Assembly: GCF_003732705.1 (NCBI RefSeq) | Contig: NZ_MOBR01000009.1 | Location: 500,401-564,400, forward strand | Direction: 5' to 3' | Length of the DNA stretch: 64,000 nt | DNA from: Pseudomonas frederiksbergensis | Lineage (GTDB): Bacteria > Pseudomonadota > Gammaproteobacteria > Pseudomonadales > Pseudomonadaceae | Position numbers and translations under genes: made by a program | Part shown: positions 12,501 to 24,500 of the stretch, piece by piece | How positions within the stretch are numbered: position 1 is the stretch's first letter | Layout of the letters: each line of letters opens with the position of its first letter | Notes under the pieces: model-generated | What the model saw: the letters and a program-made list of their open reading frames with translations, nothing else | Told to the model about the DNA's origin: nothing | Database searches by the model: none

Positions 12501-15500
12501 GCTTCAAAGGTCACGTAGCTCGCGGTGCAGGACACCGTGGCTTCGGTTGGGCCATAGGTGTTGACCAGTTTCGTGTGGGCCGGACGGATCTGTTCCCACA
12601 TTTGCAGTTTTTGCGTGGACAAGGCGTCGCCGGTGACGTTGATCAGGCGTACGTCGCGCAACTGCTCCTGGGCCAACGCCGGGTTGTAGTGCCATTCGGC
12701 AGCGAGGGTGTGCCAGTGGGCGGCGGTCAGGTGCAGGAAGGTTGGGCGGACAGTGTCCTGGGAGGTGCCGAAGATGCTGCGGCTCGGGGCCAATGTCGCG
12801 CCGGCGATCAGGGCCGGGAAGATCTCTTCCACCGACAAGTCGAAGTTCAGGGTGTTCTGTTGCAGCACGGTATCGGTGTTTGTCAGGCCGAACAAACGAA
12901 TGGCGTCGAGGGTGTAGTTGACCAAACCGCGGTGTTCGATCATCACGCCTTTCGGTGTGCCGGTCGAACCCGAGGTGTAGATCACGTAGGCCAGATGGCG
13001 CACGCCGAGGGACAGGATCACCGGGTTGTCGTCATAGCCATCGACGATGCGTTCGGCTTTATCCAGCAACACCACCGGCACGTCCAGCGCTGGCAAATTC
13101 GCTTGTAATGCACGCTGGGTCAGCAGCACCGCCGGAGTGCTGTCGCTGAGCATGTAAGCCAGCCGTTCAGCCGGATAGGCCGGATCCAGCGGCACATAAC
13201 CGGCACCGGATTTGAGGATCGCCAGCAAACCGACCAACATTTCCGCGCCACGCTCAACACAGATCGCCACCCGATCATCCGGGCGAATGCCCAACCCGAT
13301 CAGGTGATGGGCCATCTGGTTGGCTTGGCGGTTGAGTTCGGCGTAGCTCATTTGCTCGCCATCGAACACCACCGCGATGGCGTCCGGCTGGGCTTCGGCC
13401 TGGGCTTCAAACAACTGGTGGATGGTTTTGTCGTGCGGGTACGGCGTCTGGGTGGGATTGAGCTCGACCAACAAACGCTGACGCTCGCCGGCATCGAGCA
13501 GTTCGATGCGGTCAACCTGCGCCTGATCGTCAGCCACCATGCCACGCAATACGCGTTCGAAATAACCGAGGAAGCGCTGCACGGTGGATTCATCGAACAA
13601 CGCCGTGGCGTATTCCAGGCTGCCAAACAGTTGCCCTTGCACCTCGCCCAGTTCCAGCGACAAGTCGAACTTCGCGACGTGGTTGGCCACGCCCAAACCT
13701 TCAAGTTTCAGTTCACCCAGCACCAGTTCAGCGCCACTCGCGGTTTGCCATGACAGCATGGCCTGGAACAATGGACTGTGGGCCAGACTGCGCACCGGAT
13801 TCAGCACTTCCACCACTTGCTCGAACGGCAGGTCCTGATGGGCCTGGGCGCCGAGGGTCTGGCCCTTGACCCGGGCCAGCAGGGTTTCAACATTCGGAGC
13901 GCCCGAGACATCGACGCGCACCGCCAGGGTGTTGACGAAGAAACCGATCAAACCTTCGACTTCGGCGCGCAAACGGTTGGCCACCGGCGAACCGATCACC
14001 ACTTCGTCTTGACCCGTGAGGCGGCTGAGCAGCAATCCCCAACCGGCCATCAGCGTCATGTACAGCGTGGTGCCGTGGCGTTGGCTCAGGGTTTTGAGGC
14101 CGCTGGTCAGGGCGGCGTCGAAGGCCAGCGGAATCGCGGCCCCGGCGTAATCCTGTTGGGCCGGGCGTGGACGATCCGTCGGCAGCATCAGCAGCGCCGG
14201 CGCGTCGGCCAGGGTTTGTTGCCAGTAGCGGTTCTGGGTTTGCAGCACTTCACCGCTCAACCAGCGGCGCTGCCACACGGCGTAATCGGCGTATTGCACA
14301 GCCAGCGCCGGCAGTGGATCGTCCAGGCCATGGCGGAACGCTTCGTACAGCGCCGCCAGTTCGGTGGTCAGCACGCCAATCGACCAGCCATCGGAAACGA
14401 TGTGGTGCATGGTCACCAGCAGCACATGGTCCTGGGCATTCAGGCAGATCAGTCGGCCACGAATCAACGGGCCGTGTTGCAGATCGAACAGCTCGCCGGC
14501 CTCTTCCGCCGCCAACCGTTGCAGTTGCGCCTCGGCATCGGCTTGGCCACGCAAATCTTGCTGACGTAGAGCGAAACCACAATCCGCCGGCGCAATACGC
14601 TGCAGCGCTTCTTCGCCCTGAGTCTGGACGAAGGTGGTGCGCAGGGCTTCGTGACGGAAAACGATACGATCCAGCGCCCGTTGCAGGGCGTCAGTGTCCA
14701 GCGTGCCACGCAGGCGCAGACCGGCGGGCATGTGATACGCCGCGCTGCCACCTTCCATTTGTGCCAGGAACCACAGGCGCTGCTGGGCGAAGGACAACGG
14801 CAAGTCTTCATCGCGAGAGACCGTAACGATCTCCGGCAAGGTGCTGCGACTGGCCTGGGCCACGGCTTGCGCCAGGGCGGCGAGTTCAGGCTGGGCGAAC
14901 AGGTCAGTCAGACCGAGTTCCACCCCGAGGCGCAATCGCACCTGGGAAATCAGCTGGATCGCCAGCAGCGAATGGCCGCCGAGTTCGAAGAACTGATCCT
15001 GACGCCCGACTTGCGACACACCGAGCAAGTCTTGCCAGATCTGCGCCAGGGCGATTTCGACTTCACCGAGCGGAGCTTCGTAGGTGCGGGTGATGACGGC
15101 ATCCAGGTCCGGCGCTGGCAGGGCCTTGCGGTCGAGTTTGCCGTTGGGAGTCAGCGGCAAGGCGTCGAGGTGTACGTAGGCGGCCGGGATCATGTAGTCC
15201 GGGAGCTGGGTTTGCAGGTGACGGCGCAACAGGTCGATGTCCAGCACGTCTTGCGCGGTGTAATACGCGACCAGACGTTTATCCCCCGGCACGTCTTCGC
15301 GGGCCAGGATGACGGCTTCGTGGATGTCGGCGTGTTGCGCGAGTTTGGTTTCGATCTCGCCCAACTCGATGCGGAAGCCACGGATTTTGACCTGGTCGTC
15401 GTTGCGGCCGAGGTATTCGATGTTGCCGTCGGGCAGGTAGCGGCCCAAGTCGCCGGTGCGGTACATCCGGCCGTTTGTGCTGAATGGATCGTCAAGGAAA

Positions 15501-18500
15501 CGTTCGGCGGTGAGGTCGTCGCGGTTCAGATAACCGCGCGCCACGCCGGCGCCGCCGATGTAGATTTCGCCTGGGACGCCCAGTGGTACGGGTTGCTGAT
15601 GTTCGTCTAGCAAATAGAACTGGGTGTTGGCCACGGGTTTGCCGATGTGGGCGGCGAAACCGTCTTCGCGGTCCATCGAGACCCAACTTGAGTAGGTTGT
15701 GGTTTCCGAAGGGCCGTAGAGGTTGCACAGGCGTTGAACCTGGGTCTGCGCGAACAGTGTTTCCACGAGGCTGCGTTTGAGTGCTTCGCCGGCGACGTTG
15801 ACCGTGTGCACGTTGGCACTTAGTCCGCCGGATTCCAGCAAGGCTTTGAGCGCTGACGGCACGGTGTTGATCAGGGTGATGTCGTGTTGTGGTTCCAACA
15901 CATTCTTCACGACAGTAATGCTGCCGCCCGAGGTCAGCGGCGCGAAGCACTCGTAGACTGCCAAGTCGAAGTTCAGCGAGGTCGAGAACAGGGTTTTCGC
16001 CAACGTGGTGTTATCGAATGAACGATGCGCCCAGGTCAGGAAGTTCACCGTGTTGCGGTGTTCGATCATCACGCCTTTCGGCAAACCGGTGGAGCCCGAG
16101 GTGTAGATCACATACGCCAGATGCGCTGAAGTCAGCCCTTCAATCACAGGATTGGAGACGGATTCGTCCTGCCAAATGCCGCTATCCAGATCGATCACCG
16201 GCATCGAAGCCTCGGCGAGCAACCCAAGCGTCGCAGCCTGCGCCAACACCACGGCCGGCGCGCTGTCCTGCAGCATGTAAGCAATCCGATCCAGCGGATA
16301 AGCCGGATCCAGCGGTACATAACCACCCCCAGCCTTAAGAATCGCCAGCAACCCAACGACCATCTCAGCACTACGCTCAACACAAATCGCCACCCGCGAA
16401 TCCGGCCGCACCCCCTGCCCGCGCAGGTAATGCGCCAACCGGTTCGCCCGCTCATTCACCTCGCGATAGCTCAAGCGCTCCAAGCCATAAACCACCGCCA
16501 CAGCATCCGGCGTGCGCTCAACCTGCGCCTCAAACAACCCATGAATCGTCTCTTCCAACGGATAAGCCGCTTCAGTGGCATTAAACGCCACCAACACCTG
16601 TTCACGTTCCGCCACCGGCATGATCGACAGCTCACGCAACGGCGATTCAGGCGCGTTCTCCAACGCCGCCACCAACGCGTCCAGCGCTGAATGCATATAG
16701 TCGCAAACCCGCTGCGCCCCCACCTCAGCCACCGCTTGCGCAGTGAGCATGAAGCCTTCGCCCAGATCGTCCACGTTCAGGCACAACGGATAGTTGGTCC
16801 GCTCTTCCATGCTCAGGGTCTGGATCCCGTGCCAGGCCGAAACCGCCTGATCCGACACCGCTTCACCGGCGCTGTGCCGGTAATTCAGCAAGGTGCTGAA
16901 CAACGGCAACGAACTCGGTACGCCACTGCAACGCTGGGCCAGGGACAGCGAGGCATGCTCGTGCCCCAGCAATGCCGAGAGTTGCGCATGGGTCGCCTTG
17001 ACCCCGGCGCGTGCACCTTGTGCGCCTACGCTCACCCGCAGTGGCAAGGTATTGATGAACATGCCCAGCGCCCGATCAGCGCCCTCGCCGCCCTGCATCC
17101 GGCCCATCAGGACGGTGCCGAACACCACTTCTTCACGTGCCGAAACCCGACCGACGACCTGCGCCCAGGCCAGGTGAACCAGGCTCGCCGCGCTGACGCC
17201 AAGCTGCCGCGCTTGCACCCGCAAACGCAGAGCCAACGCCGCATCGACCATCTGATGTTGTTCTTCGATCCCGCTGCCATCGCCCTGCACATCCTGCAAG
17301 CCGAAGGGCAGTGTCGGCTCGTCGATATCGCCGAGCATCTCGCGGAAGAAGGCTTCGTGTTGCTCGCGACTCACGCCCAACCGGGCCTGCGCCACGTGAT
17401 TGCGATACGGCACTGCCGCGCCGAGTTGCGCCGATTGGCCCAACAGGCTGGCCTGCATTTCATGCACCACCACTTCAAGGGCCGTGTGGTCCAGCGCCAT
17501 GTGGTGGAACAGCAGCATGCCGACCCAACGGTTATTCGCCGGGTCTTGCGCATAGGCCAGCCGCATCAACGGGGCCTGAGCGATATCCAGTCGATAGTGG
17601 CGCGGATCAAAACGAGCGTGCAGTTGCTGCACCACATCCCCCGCCGCCGAATCGGTCGCGACTTCCTCGACCACCATGTGCGCCCGGCGCCATACCACTT
17701 GCACCGGTGCGGCCAGCCCTTGCCAGACCATGCTGGTGCGCAGGATGTCATTGCGCGACACCACGCTCTGCAAGGCCTGGGCAAACGCGTCCACGCGCTC
17801 ACGATCGTCAAAAGCGAACAACACTTGCAGCACGTACGGGTCACCCTGGGTCGCCGCCAGGTGGTGATACAAAATCCCCTCCTGCAACGGTGCCAGCGCA
17901 TAAATATCCTGCACGTTGGCAACACCGCCCGGCACCGTAGCGACGATGCGGTCGATGGCCGGCTGATCCAGGTCGGCCAGCGGCAGCATGTCCGGGGTGA
18001 TGCGTTGGCAATCCGAGGGGATTTTATTCGCCGGTACCAGCACTTCGGTTTGTTCGCCCACGGCAGCGGCCAGCGCTGCCAGGGTCGGTTGGCCAAACAG
18101 GACACGAACGTCGGCGGCCAGATCAACCTGGCGCATGCGTTCGATCAACTTCACCGCCAGCAGCGAATGCCCGCCCAGTTCAAAGAAATTATCGTGTCGG
18201 CCAATCTGTTCGATCTTCAGCAGGTCCTGCCAGATTCCGGCGATGGTGCTTTCGATCTCGCCTTGCGGGGCGGCGTATTCGCGACTGGCATACGCCGCTG
18301 AATCCGGGGCCGGCAAGGCTTTGCGGTCGAGTTTGCCGTTGGTGGTCAGCGGGAACGCGGCCAGCATCACAAAGGCGCTCGGCAGCATGTACTCGGCCAA
18401 CGAATTGAGTAATTGCGTGCGCAAATCAGCGGCTGACAACTGCGCGTCCTGATCGGCGATCACATAGGCGACCAGGCGTTTGTCCCCCGGTTCGTCTTCC

Positions 18501-21500
18501 CGGGCGATGACCACGGCTTCACGCACGTGGTCGCAGGCTGCCAGTTTCGCTTCGATTTCACCCAGTTCGATGCGGAAACCGCGGATCTTCACTTGGTCAT
18601 CGTTACGCCCCAAGTATTCGACGGTGCCGTCCGCCAACCAGCGACCGAGGTCGCCGGTGCGGTACAACCGCGCTTCGGCACGGCCGCTGAAGGTGTCGGG
18701 GATAAAGCGTTCGCTATTGAGTTCGGGACGGTTCAGGTAACCCCGCGCCACACCGGCGCCGCCGACGTACATTTCGCCGACCACACCGACCGGGACTGGC
18801 TCGCGCTGAGGGTCGAGCACGTACAGTTGCAAGTCGGGAATACGCCCGCCGATGGGGCTGACGCCGACCAATAACGCATCGGCGGCGGTCAGTGGCCGAT
18901 AGGTCACGTGCACCGTGGTTTCGGTGATGCCGTACATGTTGACCAGTTGCGTTTGTGCGTTCTGCGAACGGGCATACCAGGGCTTGAGAATCCCGGTTTC
19001 CAGGGCTTCACCGCCGAAGATCACTTGACGCAGGTTGTGGCTCAACGTGCTCTCGCCCTGGGCCGCAATCAATTGACGGAACGCACTCGGCGTCTGGTTC
19101 AACACCGTCACGCCGGCTTCGCACAGCAGCGCATAACAATCCGCCGGCGAACGGCTGACCAGTTGCGGCACCACCAGCAAACGCCCGCCATGGGTCAGCG
19201 CACCCCAGATTTCCCAGACCGAGAAGTCGAACGCAAACGAGTGGAACAACGCCCAGACGTCTTGCGGGCCGAAGTCGAACCATGCCGCCGTCGCCGAGAA
19301 CAGCCGGGCGACGTTGCGGTGCTCGACCATCACGCCCTTCGGCAGACCGGTCGAACCCGAGGTGTAAATCACGTAAGCCAGATGCGCAGACGTCAATCCC
19401 GCCACCAACGGATTGGCGACGGATTCGCCCTGCCAGCTGCCGCCATCCAGATCAACCACCGGCACGACGACAGCATCCAGCAACCACCGAGTCGCGGCTT
19501 GAGCCAACACCGCAACCGGCGCGCTGTCCTCCAGCATGTAGGTAATCCGGTCCAGCGGATACGCCGGGTCCAGCGGCACATAACCCGCGCCAGCCTTCAG
19601 AATCCCCAGCAAACCGACCATCATCTCCAGACCACGCTCAACACAGATCGCCACCCGATCATCCGGGCGAATGCCCAATCCGATCAGGTGATGAGCAACC
19701 TGGTTAGCCCGGGCATTGAGTTCGCCATAGGTCAGCGACTGATCTTCAAACACCAGCGCCACCGCATCCGGCCGCGCCGCCGCACGCACTTCAAACTGCC
19801 GATGAATCAGCGCGTCATGGGCATACACGGTGTCTGTCGCGTTCCAGGTTTCCAGCAACTCCAGGCGCTCGGCCGCTGGCAGGATTTTCAAACCATGCAA
19901 CGGCGCTTGGGGCGCCTGCTCCAGCGCCTCGACCAGATTTTCCAGCACGCATTGCATGTAGCCACACACCCGCCCGGCGCCAATCTGCGCCGACGCCATG
20001 ACGGTCAGGTTGAAGCCTTCACCCAGGTCATCCACCGACAACGTCAGCGGATAGTTAGTCCGCTCTTCGCCGTCCAGCGCCTCGATACCGTCCCAAGCCG
20101 CGATGGCTTCACTCGACACAGTCCGCGTGCCGAGGTGACGGTAATTGAGCAAGGCACTGAACAACGGCGTTGGCGCGGTCACGCCGCTGCAACGCTGGGC
20201 CAGTACCAGCGAGGCATGCTCGTGACCAAGCAACGCGGTCAACCGTGCATGGGTCGCCTTGATCCCGGCGCGCACACCTTGTGCCCCCAGGCTCACGCGC
20301 AATGGCAAGGTGTTGATGAACATGCCCAGCGCACGGTCGGCCCCTTCGCCGCCCTGCATCCGGCCCAACAGCACCGTACCGAACACCACGTCGTCCTTGC
20401 CCGAGACACTGGCCAAGACCTGCGCCCAGGCCAGGTGATAGACACTCGCGGCGCTCACGCCGAGCTGACGGGCCTGGGCCCGCAGGCGTTTGCTGAGCAC
20501 GGCATCCACCACCTGCCGCACTTCTTCGATATCCCGTCCCTCGCCCTGCACATCCTGCAGGCCGAACGGCAATGTCGGCTCGTCGATGTCACCGAGCATG
20601 TCGCGGAAGAACACTTCATGGTCCTCGCGGCTGATCCCCAATCGTGCCTGGGCCACGTAGTTGCGATACGGCACCGAGGTGCCCAGCAGTTGCTCCTGAC
20701 CGAGCATATGCGCTTCGATTTCTGCCGTGAGCATGCCCAGCGACGTCGCGTCGTCCACCATGTGGTGGAACAGCAGCATGCCGATCCAGCGGTGATTCGT
20801 CGGGTCTTCGGCATAGCCGATGCGCATCATCGGCGCCTGGCGGATATCCAGGCGGTAATGCCGTGGGTCGAGGCGTTCGCGCAATTGCTCGGCGATATCG
20901 CCCGCCGTCGGGTCCAGTTCGATTTCATCCAGACCCAGCTGCGCTGCGCGCCAGACCACTTGCACCGGTTCGTCCAGGCTTTCCCAGACCACGCCGGTGC
21001 GCAAAATATCGTGTCGCGACACCACGCCTTGCAACGCGTTGGCGAAGGTGGCCAAGCGTTCGCGATTGTCGAAGGAGAACATCGCGTATTGCAGGTACGG
21101 ATCGCCTTTTTCCGCCGCCAAGTGGTGATACAAAATCCCCTCCTGCAACGGCGCCAGGGCGTAGATATCCTGCACATTGGCGACGCCACCGGGGGTCGCC
21201 GCCACTACGCGGTCGATCTCTTCCTGGCTCAACGTGGCCAGGGGCAACATGTCCGGGGTGATGCGTGTGCAGCCCTGCGGGATGGCATTGGCTGGCACCA
21301 CGATTTCAACGGTGCCGCCGACGGCTGCGGCGAGTGCCGCCAGGGTCGGTTGGCCGAACAACACACGTACGTCCGCGGCCAGATCGACCTGGCGCATGCG
21401 CTCGATCAATTTCACCGCGAGCAACGAGTGCCCGCCCAGTTCAAAGAAATGATCGTGGCGACCGACCTGTTCCAGTTGCAACAGGTCCTGCCAGATCTTC

Positions 21501-24500
21501 GCAATAGCAATCTCAACCTCGCCTTGGGGTGCTTCATAGGCGCGGCTCACCACCGAGGACTGATCCGGCACCGGCAGCGCCTGACGGTCGAGTTTGCCGT
21601 TGGTGGTCAGCGGGAACGAGGTCAGCGTCACAAACGCGCTCGGCACCATGTATTCGGCGAGTGATTCGAGGAGCTCGGCGCGCAGTTCGGCGGCCGTCAG
21701 TTGTTCGCCTTCCTTGGCAATCACATACGCCACCAGACGCTTGTCGCCGGTGTCCTGGCGGGCCAGCACCACGGCTTCGCGCACACCGTTGCACGCGGCC
21801 AATTTGGCCTGGATCTCGCCCAGTTCGATGCGGAAACCGCGAATCTTCACCTGATCGTCGTTACGCCCCAGGTATTCGACGCTGCCGTCCGCCAGCCAGC
21901 GACCGAGGTCGCCGGTGCGGTACATCCGCGCGCTCGGCTCGGTGCTGAACGGGTTATCGAGGAAGCGTTCGGCAGTGAGTTCGGCGCGGTTCAGGTAACC
22001 CCGGGCCACACCGGCGCCGCCGACATACATCTCGCCGATCACGCCGACGGGGACTGGCTCGCGCTGGTCATCCAGCACGTACAGTTGCAGATCGGGAATG
22101 CGCCCGCCAATCGGGCTCACGCCGATCAAGTGCGCATCGGCCGCGTCGAGTGCGCGATAGGTCACGTGCACCGTGGTTTCGGTGATGCCATACATGTTGA
22201 CCAGTTGCGTCTTCGCGTTGGCCTCACGGGCATACCAGGGTTTGAGAATTCCGGTTTCCAGGGCTTCGCCGCCGAAGATCACCTGGCGCAGGCTGTGGCT
22301 CAGGTCGATTTCGCCCTGGGCCGCAATCAACTGGCGGAAGGCGCTCGGCGTCTGGTTGAGAATGGTCACGCCGGCCTCGCACAACAGTGCGTAGCAGTAT
22401 TGCGGTGAACGGCTGACCAGTTGCGGCACCACCAACAATTGGCCGCCATGGGTCAGCGCGCCCCAGATTTCCCAGACCGAGAAGTCGAAGGCGAAGGAAT
22501 GGAACAAGGCCCAGACGTCTTGCGGGCCGAAGTCGAACCACGGCTGGGTCGCCGAGAACAGCCGCGCGACGTTGCGGTGCTCGACCATCACGCCTTTGGG
22601 CAAACCGGTGGAACCGGAGGTGTAGATCACGTAGGCCAGATGCGCCGACGTCAGGCCCGCCACCTCAGGGTTGTGCTGCGCGGGCGGGGCTTCGTGGCTG
22701 GCTTCGATCAGATCGAGCAGCAGTGTCGGGATGTTCATTTGCGGCAGTTGGTCGCGCAATGGCAACTGCGTCAGCAGGGCCACCGGCGCGCTGTCGTAAA
22801 GCATGTAGGCAATGCGCTCGGCCGGGTAAGCCGGGTCCAGCGGAACGTAGCCAGCGCCGGACTTGAGGATGCCCAGCAGGCCGACGATCATTTCCAGACC
22901 GCGCTCGACGCAGATCGCCACGCGATCATCCGGGCGCACACCCAATGCGAGCAAACGATGGGCCATCTGATTGGCCCGGGCATTGAGTTCGCCGTAGGTC
23001 AGGCTCAGGTCTTCATAGACCACGGCCACGGCGTCGGGCTGCGCTGCCGCCCGGGCTTCGAATTGGTGATGGATCAGCTCGTCATGTTCATAGAAGACGT
23101 CTGTGGTGTTCCAGGTTTCGAGCAACTGCTGACGCTCGGCCTGTGGCAGCACGGTCAATGCTTGCAGCGGGGTGTTCGGCGCGGTTTCCAGCGCAACGAC
23201 CAGGTTGTCCAACGCCACTTGCATATAGGCGCAAATGCGCTCGGCGCCGATGGGTTGGGCGACCAGCGCCGTGAGGTAGAACGCTTCACCCGCGTCATCG
23301 ACGTTCAGGGTCAACGGGTAATTGGTGCGCTCGTCACCGCCCAGTGCCGAGATACCCTGCCATGCGGACAAGGCTTCCTCGGTGACTTCGCCAGAACTGT
23401 GGCGATAGTTGAGCAAGGCGCTGAACAGCGGCGTCGGTGCGGTCACACCGCTGCAACGCTGGGCCAGTGCCAGCGAAGCGTGTTCGTGACCGAGCAACGC
23501 AGTCAGCCGCGCATGGGTGGCCTTGACCCCGGCTTTTACCCCTTGGGCACCAACATCCACGCGCAACGGCAAGGTGTTGATGAACATTCCCAGCGCCCGG
23601 TCGGCGCCGTCGCCGGCTTGCAGACGACCCAGCAGCACCGTGCCGAATACCACGTCCTGCTTGCCGGACACTTTGCCCAGCACCTGCGCCCAGGCCAAAT
23701 GCACCAGGCTCGCCGCGCTCACACCGAGTTGCCGCGCTTGAGTGCGCAGGCGTTTGGACAACGCAAGATCCACCGATTGACGCGCTTCGTCGATGCCATG
23801 CCCGTCGCCCTGCACATCCTGCAGGCCGAACGGCAGTGTTGGCTCGTCGACCTCGCTGAGCATCTCGCGGAAAAATGCCTCGTGATCGTCGGCACTCAAA
23901 CCGAATTTCGCCTGGGCCACATAGTTGCGGTACGGCATCGCTTCGCCCAACTGATCGTCCTGACCCAGCAGGTGCAGTTGCATCTCGTGCTGCATCACGT
24001 CCAGCGCGGTGTGGTCCAGCGCCAAATGGTGGAACAACAGAATCGCCACCCAGCGGTTTTGTGCCGCGTCGTGGGCGTAGGCCAGGTGCAGCAGTGGCGC
24101 GTGACGCAAGTCGAGACGGTAATGACGCGCGTCGAAACGAGTGCCTAGTTGCGTGGCAATGTCGCCGGCAGTCGGGTCGAGTTCGATGTGTTCCGGGGTC
24201 AGCAGGACGTCGCGCCACACCACTTGCACTGGCTCGTCGAGGCCTTCCCAGACCACGGAAGTGCGCAGAATGTCATGCCGACCGATCACTACCTGCAAGG
24301 CCTGGACGAAGGCGTCGAGGCGCTCGCGATTGTCGAACGCAAATTGGGACTGCAAGACGTACGGGTCGCCCTGCTCGGCGGCCAAGTGGTGATAGAGAAT
24401 GCCTTCCTGCAACGGCGCCAGCGGGTAAATATCCTGCACATTGCGGGCACCACCGGGGACGGTGGCGACGATGCGGTCGAGGGTGTCCTGGGTCAGGGTG

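Noticed and set aside
18908..21664. A 918-codon plus-strand open frame, and many similar long plus-strand frames opposite the synthetases
   Set aside because: They are antisense shadows of GC-rich NRPS codons. They recur at the same place in each module, have no ribosome sites and show no recognisable domains.
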